Positions 8,061 to 15,629 of a stretch of 64,000 nucleotides of DNA are shown in pieces. The position numbers and the translations under genes were made by a program. Within the stretch, counting starts at the first letter, position 1, and each line of letters starts with the position of its first letter. The DNA lies in NCBI RefSeq assembly GCF_004798905.1, contig NZ_SDMO01000001.1, positions 558,001-622,000 of the forward strand. The letters are read 5' to 3'. The notes under the pieces were generated by a model, which made no database searches, was not told the origin of the DNA, and saw nothing but the letters and a program-made list of their open reading frames with translations. This DNA comes from Halomonas borealis (GTDB lineage: Bacteria > Pseudomonadota > Gammaproteobacteria > Pseudomonadales > Halomonadaceae).

Positions 8061-8966
8061 ATGTCCACCACCCTCGAACAGCGCGCGCTCAAGCTCTCCA
8101 TCGTGATGACCCTGCTGGTCTCGAGCCTGGGGGTCGCCTTCGGCCTGCTGGCCGGCTCCCGCTCGATCCTCTTCGACGGCGTCTTCTCGACCATCGACGC
8201 GGCCATGTCGACCCTGGCGCTGGTGGTGACGCGGCTGATCGCCCGCGAGGTCAGCCAGCGCTTCCAGCATGGCTACTGGCACCTGGAACCGCTGGCGGCG
8301 GCGCTCAACGGCTCGATCCTGCTGCTGCTGTGCTTCTATGCCTTCCTCAACGCCGTCCAGGGGCTGATGTCGGGCGGCCACGAGCTGGCCTTCGGCGTGG
8401 CCATCGCCTATGCCATGGTGGTGGCCACGGTGTGCTTCGCCATGACCGCCTACCAGCGCCGGCTCAACCGCGACGTCGGCTCCGAGTTCGTGCGCATCGA
8501 CATGCATGGCTGGCTGATGGCAGGCCTGATCACCGGTGCGCTGTTGGTGGCCTTCGTGATCGCCCTGATCCTCGAGCGCACCCCCTACGCGTACCTCACG
8601 CCCTACGTCGACTCGCTGCTGCTGGCGATCCTGATCCTGGCCTTCCTGCCGGTGCCGATCGGCATCGTGCGCCGGGCCATGAAGGAGGTGTTCCTGATCG
8701 CGCCGAGCGCGGTCGACCGCGAGGTGCATGCCGCCATGGCGCCGGTGATGGAGTGCGACGGCCTGCTGGCATACAGTAGCCACGTGGCCAAGGCCGGCCG
8801 CGGGCACTTCATCGAGATCCATATCGTCACCCGACCCGACTTCGCCGCCGCGCGCGGCGTGGGCGAGCTCGACGAGATCCGCACGGCCATCGCCGCGGGC
8901 CTGAGCATTCCCGCCGAGCACCGCTGGTTCACGGTGTCGTTCACCGCCGACCCGACCTGGAGCTGA
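8061..8966 (+). CDS. Cation diffusion facilitator family transporter
   Basis: A 301-aa inner-membrane protein with six predicted helices, in the CDF/cation-efflux family, expected to export divalent metal ions (for example Zn, Mn, Fe or Co) in exchange for protons. Helix 2 carries the metal-site pattern DGVFSTIDAAMS (DxxxD-like) and helix 5 ends in YVDSLLLAIL. There is a C-terminal cytoplasmic domain from about residue 215. The ATG at 8061, preceded by AGGGAAG, starts at MSTTLEQRALKLS; the frame is open upstream but non-natural. RidA follows after 35 bp on the same strand. The metal cannot be told from sequence. Confidence 0.85.
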   Translation: MSTTLEQRALKLSIVMTLLVSSLGVAFGLLAGSRSILFDGVFSTIDAAMSTLALVVTRLIAREVSQRFQHGYWHLEPLAAALNGSILLLLCFYAFLNAVQGLMSGGHELAFGVAIAYAMVVATVCFAMTAYQRRLNRDVGSEFVRIDMHGWLMAGLITGALLVAFVIALILERTPYAYLTPYVDSLLLAILILAFLPVPIGIVRRAMKEVFLIAPSAVDREVHAAMAPVMECDGLLAYSSHVAKAGRGHFIEIHIVTRPDFAAARGVGELDEIRTAIAAGLSIPAEHRWFTVSFTADPTWS

Positions 8967-9001
8967 GCTCGCCGGGCCACGCCATGCCAAGGAGACGTCC
9001 C

Positions 9002-9412
9002 ATGCCCGAGTTCCACAACGCCCCGACCCTGCCGCTGCCCACCTTCCCGGGCAGCCATATCGCGCTGGACGACGATTACGTGTACCTCTCGGGGCTCAAC
9101 GCCGCCGACATCCACGGTGGCGTGGAGATCCTCGGCGACGTCGGCGAGGAGACCCGCTGGGTGATGCGCCGCCTCTCGCACCTGCTCGACTCGGTGGGCT
9201 GCACCCTGGCGGACACGGTACGCGTGGCGGTGCACCTCACCGACCTGGACGAGGCGGAGGCGATGAACGCCGCCTACGCGGAGTTCTTCACCCCGCCGCA
9301 TTACCCGGCGCGCACCTGCACCGAGTCGCCGCGGCTGCTCGGCGGCGCCAGCGTGGAGATCACCCTCACCGCGCGCCGCCCGGTCGAGCCCGAGCCTCGG
9401 GGCGACGCCTGA
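9002..9412 (+). CDS. RidA family protein (YjgF/UK114)
   Basis: A 136-aa member of the Rid family, whose RidA branch hydrolyses reactive enamine/imine intermediates released by PLP enzymes. Visible family features are YVYLSGLNA near the start, DTVRVAVHLTDLDE in the middle, and TCTESPRLLGGASVEI near the end, where RidA places its active-site Arg. Here the corresponding Arg is in the PARTCTE segment. The ATG at 9002 follows AAGGAGA. It is probably cotranscribed with the CDF gene. The sequence diverges from canonical RidA, so a non-archetypal Rid subgroup is likely. Confidence 0.85.
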   Translation: MPEFHNAPTLPLPTFPGSHIALDDDYVYLSGLNAADIHGGVEILGDVGEETRWVMRRLSHLLDSVGCTLADTVRVAVHLTDLDEAEAMNAAYAEFFTPPHYPARTCTESPRLLGGASVEITLTARRPVEPEPRGDA

Positions 9413-9416
9413 GCGC

Positions 9417-9893
9417 TCACCCACCGTCCGCGGCGCGCTCCAGGTCGGCGATGACGAACTTCTCCATCCGCATCATCGCCTGCATGGCGCGCCGGGCCCG
9501 CCCGGGTTCGGGGTCGCGCATCAGCTCGTGCATGCGCACGGGCACCACCTGCCAGCGCAGCCCCCAGCGGTCCTGGAGCCAGCCGCACTCGAGGGGGCGG
9601 CCGCCCTCGCTCAGGGCGTTCCAGTAGTGATCCACCTCGGCCTGGTCGGCGCAGTCGATGTGCAGCGAGATCGCCTCGCTGAAGGGCACGCCGGGCCCGC
9701 CGTTCATGCCCAGGTAGCGCGAGCCGTCGAGGGTGAACTCTACCAGCAGCACCTCACCGGCCGGCACACTCGGCGTGTCGACCGGCGCGTGTACCACCCG
9801 CTCGATGCGGGAATCAGGGAATACCGAGACGTAGAAGCGGGCCGCCGCCTCCGCCTGGCCATCGAACCACAGGAAGGTCGTGATCCGCTGCAT
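9417..9893 (-). CDS. VOC-family protein (PhnB / glyoxalase-like)
   Basis: A 158-aa protein of the vicinal oxygen chelate superfamily, PhnB-like subgroup (formerly annotated as 3-demethylubiquinone methyltransferase-like). The opening MQRITTFLWFDGQAEAAARF, the YLGMNGGPGVPF turn and CGWLQDRWGLRWQVVP near residue 110 are typical. The start at 9893 is chosen over 9926 for its match to family N-termini and a GGGAG upstream. It ends 5 bp from convergent ridA. Similar VOC proteins accompany ECF42 sigma factor operons such as the one upstream, from which it is separated by 290 bp containing a repeat. Confidence 0.85.
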   Translation of the reverse strand: MQRITTFLWFDGQAEAAARFYVSVFPDSRIERVVHAPVDTPSVPAGEVLLVEFTLDGSRYLGMNGGPGVPFSEAISLHIDCADQAEVDHYWNALSEGGRPLECGWLQDRWGLRWQVVPVRMHELMRDPEPGRARRAMQAMMRMEKFVIADLERAADGG

Positions 9894-10020
9894 AACGCAT
9901 GCTCCCGGCAGGCCGGCGCCTGCCACTGAATCGTGGAAAGGAAGGTCGAAAACGCCGGTCGGCGACGCGCACCGGCCGGCATGAAACGCCGGAACTTTGT
10001 TTGAACAGTCGGCGAGCGAT

Positions 10021-10100
10021 GGTCAGGCCTGGACCCGTTCCCTACGCGCCAACGCACTTCCCACTTCCGTGTGGGTCGCAAGGCAAAAATTGGCGAAAAG
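10021..10100 (+). repeat. Dispersed repeat, copy A
   Basis: This stretch shares, in the same order, GGTCAGGCC, CCCGTT, ACGCACTTCCCAC, GTGTGGG and CGCAAGGCAA with the reverse complement of 40826-40899. A CCCAC/GTGGG hairpin lies at its centre. It is a short extragenic element present at least twice in this window; copy boundaries are approximate. Confidence 0.65.
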
Positions 10101-10183
10101 ACGGAGTCTATGTGTTGTAAATGAGGCCTTTGAGCCAATCCTTAACGCCGTATGACCGAGCGCAGACACATTTCGGGCAACGT

Positions 10184-10537
10184 TTATTCGTCGACGACCA
10201 TCTCGAACCCGCCATAGATCAGCCGCTTGCCGTCGAAGGGCATGGGATTGACCTCCGGCGACAGGCGCGGGTCCTCCATGATCTTGGGCATGGCCTGTTC
10301 GCGCACCTCCCGGGAGGGCCAGTGCACCCAGGAGAACACCACGCTCTCGTCGGGCTGGCGCCGCACCGCCAGGGTGAAGGAGGTCACCTCGCCTTCCGGG
10401 ACGTCGTCGCCCCAGCATTCCACCACCTTGAGGGCGCCGTGCTCCTTGAAGACAACCGCCGCCTGCCGGGCGTGCTCGATGAAGGCCTGCCGGTTGGCGG
10501 TGGGCACGGCAGCCACGAAACCATCCACGTAGCTCAT
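10184..10537 (-). CDS. DUF1428 family protein
   Basis: A 117-aa protein of the DUF1428 family (MSYVDGFVAAVPTANR at the N-terminus, FSWVHWPSREVREQAM in the middle). It has a dimeric alpha-beta barrel-like fold related to YCII/DGPF proteins. The start ATG (10537-10535) overlaps the stop of the upstream YCII gene as ATGA, so the two are translationally coupled. It is the last gene of the ECF42 operon; the function of the family is unknown. Confidence 0.88.
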   Translation of the reverse strand: MSYVDGFVAAVPTANRQAFIEHARQAAVVFKEHGALKVVECWGDDVPEGEVTSFTLAVRRQPDESVVFSWVHWPSREVREQAMPKIMEDPRLSPEVNPMPFDGKRLIYGGFEMVVDE

Positions 10538-10911
10538 GAGGGATCTCCCGTCTCGTCTTTGGGGGGTAGGTCGCGCACCGGGCGCACCTCGATGGTGCCC
10601 AGCCGCGCGGGGGGAATGCCGCCGGCCAGCCGCAGCGCCTCGTTCAGATCGCGGGCCTCGAGCAGGTAGAAGCCGGCCAGCTGCTCCTTGGTCTCGGCGA
10701 AGGGGCCGTCGGAGACCAGCACCTCGCCGTCGCGCCGACGTACACTGGTGGCGCTCTCCATCGGCTGCAGCGCCCGGCCGGTGATGAAGTGGCCCTGCTC
10801 GGTCAGGCGCTCGACGCAGCCCAGGCATTCCTGGTTGAGGTCGTGCCACTCGCGCTCGGACATGGCCTCGATCAACCGTTCCTGGTAGTACACCAAGGCG
10901 ACGTACTGCAT
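10534..10911 (-). CDS. YCII-related DGPF-domain protein
   Basis: A 125-aa protein with the DGPFAETKEQLAGFYLLE signature of the DGPF subfamily of YCII-related proteins (alpha-beta ferredoxin-like fold). DGPF genes are the hallmark neighbours of ECF42 sigma factors and are thought to belong to their regulons. The ATG at 10911 follows GGAGG and begins MQYVALVYYQE; the longer frame upstream is not needed. It ends in an ATGA overlap with the DUF1428 gene. The biochemical role is not established. Confidence 0.88.
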   Translation of the reverse strand: MQYVALVYYQERLIEAMSEREWHDLNQECLGCVERLTEQGHFITGRALQPMESATSVRRRDGEVLVSDGPFAETKEQLAGFYLLEARDLNEALRLAGGIPPARLGTIEVRPVRDLPPKDETGDPS

Positions 10912-10960
10912 ACCTTCCTCCTTGTGTCGTCGACACGATGGGGGGGTGGGTGCCGTGGGA

Positions 10961-11782
10961 TCACGGGCACTGCTCACTAGGCGTGGCGACCATCCACGGC
11001 ACGCCGAAGCGGTCGCTCGCCATGCCGAAGCCCTTGGCCCAGAAGGTGGCCTCGAAGGGCATCTGCACCCGGCCGCCCTCGGCCAGGCGCTTGAACACCT
11101 CGGCCGCCTGGTCGACGTCCTCGTAGTCGAGGAACACCTGGGCGCCCTGGGGCGCCTGGTAGCCGTCGCCCAGCATGTCGGCGCCCATCAGGCGATGGCC
11201 GCGGATGTTGAGCGATGCGTGGGCGATCCGGTCGTGCCACTCGGCCGGCACCTCGGCGGCGGCCGGGGTCTCGCCGAAGGTCAGCATCGCCTCCAGGTGG
11301 CCGCCGGTGACCTCGGCGTAGAAGGTCATCGCCTCGCGACACTGGCCCGCGAAGCTGAGGTGCACCTGCAACGCCCGGGGCAGCCGGGCCTGGGCGACGT
11401 GCTGGTCCAGGCCGGTGCCGGGCTCGAAGTCCTGCAGGGTGAAATAGCGGCGCAGCTCGAGGGTGACGTGGCCCTCGCCATCCTCCCGCGGCCATCCCTT
11501 GGCCCACTCGATGGCCTCCTCCAGGGAGTCGACCTCGAGCACGCTGTAGCCGGCCAGCAGCTCCTCGGTGGCCGCGAAGGGCCCCGTGACGACCCGCGGC
11601 TCGCCGCCGCGAAACTCGATCCGGCAGCCCTCCCGGCTGGGCCGCAGGCCGTCGCCGGTGACGAAGACGCCGGCGCGGACCATCCGCTCGTTGTAGTCCG
11701 ACATGGCTGTCAGCAGCGCCTGGCTGGGCAGCTCACCCGCCTCCGTCGCCGCGTCGGCCTTGCGCATCAGCATGTAGCGCAT
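10961..11782 (-). CDS. YCII-VOC two-domain fusion protein
   Basis: A 273-aa protein joining two modules usually found as separate neighbours. Residues 1-115 are a YCII/DGPF domain (MRYMLMRKADAATEAGE, with TGPFAATEELLAGYSVLE in place of the usual DGPF). Residues 135-270 are a PhnB-like VOC domain (QVHLSFAGQCREAMTFYAEV, WAKGFGMASDRFGVPWMV). It lies 113 bp downstream of the ECF42 gene and 49 bp upstream of the next YCII gene, all on the - strand, so it is likely the first structural gene of the operon. The Asp of DGPF is Thr here, a possible sign that this copy has changed role. Function unknown. Confidence 0.88.
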   Translation of the reverse strand: MRYMLMRKADAATEAGELPSQALLTAMSDYNERMVRAGVFVTGDGLRPSREGCRIEFRGGEPRVVTGPFAATEELLAGYSVLEVDSLEEAIEWAKGWPREDGEGHVTLELRRYFTLQDFEPGTGLDQHVAQARLPRALQVHLSFAGQCREAMTFYAEVTGGHLEAMLTFGETPAAAEVPAEWHDRIAHASLNIRGHRLMGADMLGDGYQAPQGAQVFLDYEDVDQAAEVFKRLAEGGRVQMPFEATFWAKGFGMASDRFGVPWMVATPSEQCP

Positions 11783-11895
11783 GACATCGCTCCTCCTGCC
11801 TATGGGGTTCTCTCACCCGGCGATGCATCGCCGGTGAGACATATAGGAGTCGCGCGGCGCGAGCGCGAATCGACAGCCCGACGGAATTTTCTTCG

Positions 11896-13179
11896 TTACG
11901 CCGGCGAGCCGCGCCCGGGGGCGGCGCTGCCCGAGGGGCCGGACGCGGCAGAGACGGGGCCAGCCGCGTCCAGTGCCGCCAGGCGACGCGCCAGGAAGCG
12001 CCGCTCGGGCTCCTGCATGGCCAGCGCCAGGGCTCGCTCGTAGGCATGGCGGGCCGCCTCGCGATGCCCGGCGCGACGGTGCAGGTCGGCGCGGGCGGCG
12101 TGGAAGAGGTGATAGTCGACGAGCTGGTGATGATCGGCCAGCGCCTCGAGCAACGCCAGGCCGGCCTCCGGGGAGTCGTGCATGGCCACGGCCACCGCCC
12201 GGTTGAGCTCGATCACCGGCGAGGGCCGTTGCTGTTGCAGGGCCCCGTAGAGCCTCACGATGCGCCGCCAGTCGGTGGCCTCGGCGCTGGGCGCCTGGGC
12301 ATGCACGGCGGCGATGGAAGCCTGCAGGGTATAGGGATCGGTGGGCGTCAGCGCCAGGGCGCGCTCCAGCCAGGCCAACCCGGCGCGTATCTGCCCGGCG
12401 TCCCAGCGGCGGCGATCCTGCTCCTCCAGCGGCACCAGCTCGCCCCGCGCGTCCTGGCGCGCCTCGCGGCGGGCATGGTGGAGTCGCATCAGGGCCAGCA
12501 GGCCGAACACCTCGCCCCGGGGTAGCAGGTCGGCCAGGGCCTCGCCCAGGCGCAGCGCCTCGTCGGCCAGCGGCGCATCGACGACTCGCTCGCCGTCGCT
12601 GCACGAATAGCCCTCGTTGAAGATCAGGTAGATCACCCCCAGCACCCCGGGCAGCCGCGCCGGCAGCTCGGCGGCATCGGGCACCTCGTAGGGGATGCCG
12701 GCGGCGCGCAGCCGACGCTTGGCGCGGACGATGCGCTGGGCTAGGGCGGTCGGGCGCTGCAGCAGCGCGCTGGCGACCTGCTCGGTGGTCAGCCCGGCCA
12801 TCTCGCGCAGGGTCAGCGCCAGGCGGTCGGACATCGGCAGGGCGGGATGGCAGCAGGTGAACAGCAGGCGCAGGGGGTCGTCGGCGATGTCGCGGGCCTC
12901 GTCGGCCTCGCTCTCGTCGGGCACCAGCAGGTGGGCGTGCTGGCGGGCCGTCTGCCGGCGCCGGATCTGGTCGATGCCGCGACGATGGCCGACCCGGATC
13001 AGCCACGCCACCGGCGCGTCGGGCACGCCCTCCCCCGGCCAGCGAGACACCGCCTCGGCGAAGGCATCGTGCAGCGCCTCCTCGGCGGCATCGAAGCTGC
13101 CGAGGCGGCGAATCAGCGTCGCCAGTACGCGAGGGGCGTGCTGGCGATAGAGGGACTCGATGGAGACCTGGACCTGCAT
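11896..13179 (-). CDS. ECF42-type RNA polymerase sigma factor with TPR-like C-terminal extension
   Basis: A 427-aa extracytoplasmic-function sigma factor. The first 170 residues hold region 2 (ESLYRQHAPRVLATLIRRLG, DAAEEALHDAFAEAVSRWP) and region 4 (LTLREMAGLTTEQVASALL). A long helical C-terminal extension of about 230 residues follows, with GVIYLIFNEGY and tetratricopeptide-like repeats. This architecture and the adjacent DGPF/YCII genes identify the ECF42 group, which lacks a classical anti-sigma factor; the extension is thought to control activity. I start at the ATG at 13179 (GGGAG upstream; MQVQVSIESLYRQ), not 13242. It probably directs transcription of its own downstream genes. Confidence 0.92.
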   Translation of the reverse strand: MQVQVSIESLYRQHAPRVLATLIRRLGSFDAAEEALHDAFAEAVSRWPGEGVPDAPVAWLIRVGHRRGIDQIRRRQTARQHAHLLVPDESEADEARDIADDPLRLLFTCCHPALPMSDRLALTLREMAGLTTEQVASALLQRPTALAQRIVRAKRRLRAAGIPYEVPDAAELPARLPGVLGVIYLIFNEGYSCSDGERVVDAPLADEALRLGEALADLLPRGEVFGLLALMRLHHARREARQDARGELVPLEEQDRRRWDAGQIRAGLAWLERALALTPTDPYTLQASIAAVHAQAPSAEATDWRRIVRLYGALQQQRPSPVIELNRAVAVAMHDSPEAGLALLEALADHHQLVDYHLFHAARADLHRRAGHREAARHAYERALALAMQEPERRFLARRLAALDAAGPVSAASGPSGSAAPGRGSPA

Positions 13180-13305
13180 GGCGATAGCGCTCCCGGGGCC
13201 GTTCCATGGCATGACGCCCATGGCCGAGTCCGTCGTGGCCATTCACCGACCCGCTCGGACTCCCTGGCGCCAGCCTCCAGCATAGTCGCTGCAGGCCCCG
13301 GGCGG

Positions 13306-13455
13306 TCAGTCGACGCAAGTGATATCGATCACCTCGCCACCGACGCGCACCTCCGACAGCTCCAGGCCCTCGATGACCCGCTCCAGTGCGATGCGATTCG
13401 GCCGGCCCGTGAAACGCCCCCAGGCGATCGCCCTGCCCTCAGCCGAGGATGAAGA
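13306..13455 (-). pseudogene. Orphan C-terminal coding remnant
   Basis: Immediately downstream of lysE a different minus-strand frame stays open for about 49 codons, ending at TGA 13308-13306. It has strongly chromosomal third-position use and protein-like content (RAIAWGRFTGRPNRIALERV, then ELSEVRVGGEVIDITCVD). It has no start codon, and a stop cuts it inside the lysE 3' end. The tail looks like the end of a PhzF/diaminopimelate-epimerase-type protein, but this is a weak resemblance. The best reading is the decayed end of a gene whose upstream part was replaced when the lysE region was joined. Confidence 0.4.
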
Positions 13456-14038
13456 TCACGCAGGCGGCGGTGAGTGCGCCCATGGTGCCGTTGAACACCC
13501 GCCAGGCACGCGGCCCCTTGAGCCAGCGGCCGATGGCCATGCCGAAACCCGCCCACAGCGCGATGCAGGGAAACGCGATCAGCTCGGCCACCCCGGCCAG
13601 CAACAGGGCATTGATGAGGGTATTGCCGCCCTCGGGCAAGAAGCTCGCCATCAGCGTCAGGCCCATCACCCAGGCCTTGGGGTTGGCGAACTGGAAGGCC
13701 GCGGCCTGCCAGAAGCTCAACGGGCGCCCCTCGGCATCATCGAAGCTCGGTGGCGGGGCCGTGGCGATGCCCCAGGCCAGGTACAGCAGATAAAGACTGC
13801 CGACCACGCGCAGCAGCGTCTGCACCATCGGGAAACGCTCGAAGACCAGCCCCAGGCCCAGCGCCACCGCCGTGAACAGCAGGAAACAACCGCCCAGGAT
13901 GCCCAGCAGATGCGGCAGGGTGCGCCGGAAGCCGTAGTTGGCGCCGGAGGCGGTGAGCATCACGTTGTTGGGTCCGGGCGTGATGGTCATCGAGATCATG
14001 AACAAAGCTGCGGGCCCGAAGGCGGCCAGGGTGCTCAT
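13439..14038 (-). CDS. LysE/RhtB-family amino acid exporter
   Basis: A 199-aa inner-membrane protein with six predicted helices. The family's N-terminal TPGPNNVMLTASGANYGFR motif is complete, and FANPKAWVMGLTLMASFLPEG is the second signature. LysE-family proteins export amino acids or related metabolites by proton antiport. The gene is divergent from a MocR-type regulator with 99 bp between starts, an arrangement suggesting that the regulator controls it. The substrate is not predictable. Confidence 0.9.
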   Translation of the reverse strand: MSTLAAFGPAALFMISMTITPGPNNVMLTASGANYGFRRTLPHLLGILGGCFLLFTAVALGLGLVFERFPMVQTLLRVVGSLYLLYLAWGIATAPPPSFDDAEGRPLSFWQAAAFQFANPKAWVMGLTLMASFLPEGGNTLINALLLAGVAELIAFPCIALWAGFGMAIGRWLKGPRAWRVFNGTMGALTAACVIFILG

Positions 14039-14076
14039 CTACTTTGTACCCCTACAATTTTGGTGGCTGGGTTTCA

Positions 14077-14100
14077 TTATTCCGACATTTCTGAGAATAA
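14077..14100. promoter_or_regulatory. Inverted repeat between lysE and mocR-type gene
   Basis: TTATTC and GAATAA flank a 12-bp spacer in the AT-rich divergent intergenic region. It is the only obvious symmetric element there and a candidate operator for the adjacent regulator. Confidence 0.35.
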
Positions 14101-14137
14101 TGGGCACAATAATGGCGTCAAAGGTTTTATTGTCACC

Positions 14138-15535
14138 ATGACAATCTGGACTCCCGAACTCGACGACGGCGGCCCGCGCTATCGGCGCATCGCCGAGGCC
14201 CTGGCCGAGGCGATCGGCCGCGGCGACCTCGCCTCGGGGGAGAAGCTGCCGCCCCAACGCCAGTTGGCCGACCGCCTGGGCGTCACCGTCGGCACCATCA
14301 CCCGCGCCTATGCCGAGGCCCAGCGCCACGGCTGGGTAGAGTCGCGGGTCGGCAGCGGCACCTATGTGCGCCGCTCGGCCGAGGAGGAAGACACCACCAG
14401 CTTCCGCGCCGGCCAGCCCCTCGATCGAGGCATGATCGAACTGGGCATGAGCCTGCCGCCACCCCACCCACTGCGCGCCCAGGGGCTCAAGCGCGCGCTC
14501 GAGGCCATCACCGACTCGCCGGAAGCGCTGCGGGCCGCCACCGACTATCAGCCCGAAGCGGGCAGCGAGGCCCAGCGGGCGCGCATCGCCGCCTGGCAGG
14601 GCGGACTCGGGCTGCCCGACGATCCCGACCGCCTGGTGGTCACCCAGGGCGGCCAGCACGGCATCCAGCTGGCCCTTCAGGTACTCACCCAGCCCGGTGA
14701 TCTGGTGGCCGCCGATGCCCTCACCTACCCCGGTTTCATCCGCGCCGCCCAGCAGGCCCACCTGCGCCCGGCGGCGATACCGATGGACGAAGGCGGCCTG
14801 GACGTCGACGCCCTGGCCCGGCTCTGTGCTCGTCAGCCGCCACGCGTGCTCTATACCACGCCGGACCTCAACAACCCCACCGGGGCGCGCCTCGGCGAGG
14901 CCCGCCGCGAGCGCCTGGTGGCCCTGGCCCGCGAGCATGATATCTGGCTGATCGAGGACGCCGTGCAGTACCTGCCCCAGGCCAACCGCGGTACGCCGCT
15001 GGTCGAACTGGCCCCGGAGCGCACCCTGCACATCTTCAGCACCTCCAAGGTGCTGGCTGCCGGGTTGCGCATCGGTAGCCTCACGGCGCCGGAGCGTCTG
15101 CTGGAGCGGCTGGGCACGGCGATCCGAGCCCAGAGCTGGATGGTGCCGCCACTGATGGTGGAAGCGGCGTGCCGCTGGATGGAGGACCCCGACGGCCGCG
15201 AGCTGCTGCGCTGGCAGATCGATGAACTCGCCGCCCGCCGCCGCTTGGCGCTGGAACGCCTGGCCGCCTACGCGCCGCTGAGCCAGGAGGGCTCGTCGCT
15301 GATCTGGCTGCCGCTGCCGACGGGCCGTCGCAGCAGCGAGATGCAGGCGCTGCTGGCCCGGCGTGGGGTCAAGGTACCCACCCCCGAGCCGTTCTGCATG
15401 GGCAGCGAGCCGGCACCCCAGGCGCTGCGTTTGTGCCTGGGGCCACCCGCCAGCCGCGAGGCACTGGCCCGGGCACTGTCGATCGTCGACGAGACGCTGT
15501 CAGAGGCCCCGACCTCACCCTGGCAAACGCTCTAG
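14138..15535 (+). CDS. MocR-type regulator (GntR HTH + aminotransferase-like domain)
   Basis: A 465-aa PLP-dependent transcription factor. Residues 1-80 form a GntR winged helix (YRRIAEALAEAIGRGDLASG, QRQLADRLGVTVGTITRAY, GWVESRVGSGTYV). The rest is a fold-type-I aminotransferase domain with YTTPDLNNPTG, the IEDAVQYLP Asp stretch, and the PLP-lysine in IFSTSKVLAAGLRIG. The ATG at 14138 matches family N-termini; the open frame upstream is antisense to lysE. MocR proteins sense amino acids or vitamin B6 intermediates; divergent orientation implies control of lysE and itself. Confidence 0.92.
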   Translation: MTIWTPELDDGGPRYRRIAEALAEAIGRGDLASGEKLPPQRQLADRLGVTVGTITRAYAEAQRHGWVESRVGSGTYVRRSAEEEDTTSFRAGQPLDRGMIELGMSLPPPHPLRAQGLKRALEAITDSPEALRAATDYQPEAGSEAQRARIAAWQGGLGLPDDPDRLVVTQGGQHGIQLALQVLTQPGDLVAADALTYPGFIRAAQQAHLRPAAIPMDEGGLDVDALARLCARQPPRVLYTTPDLNNPTGARLGEARRERLVALAREHDIWLIEDAVQYLPQANRGTPLVELAPERTLHIFSTSKVLAAGLRIGSLTAPERLLERLGTAIRAQSWMVPPLMVEAACRWMEDPDGRELLRWQIDELAARRRLALERLAAYAPLSQEGSSLIWLPLPTGRRSSEMQALLARRGVKVPTPEPFCMGSEPAPQALRLCLGPPASREALARALSIVDETLSEAPTSPWQTL

Positions 15536-15629
15536 CGGCGCTCGACACCAGCCAACCAGGGCACAACCCTCTCGAGCCGACACCCTCTCCCGGCTGGACC
15601 ATGCGCCGCCCAGCGCCTACACCTTCTAC

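Noticed and set aside
7917-8990. N-terminal extension of the GNAT gene on the - strand
   Set aside because: Composition is Gln/His/Asp-rich antisense to the CDF gene, and the GNAT domain is complete from 7916.
13319-14137. Plus-strand extension upstream of the MocR-type regulator
   Set aside because: The frame is open only because it is antisense to lysE; the regulator's family N-terminus begins at 14138.
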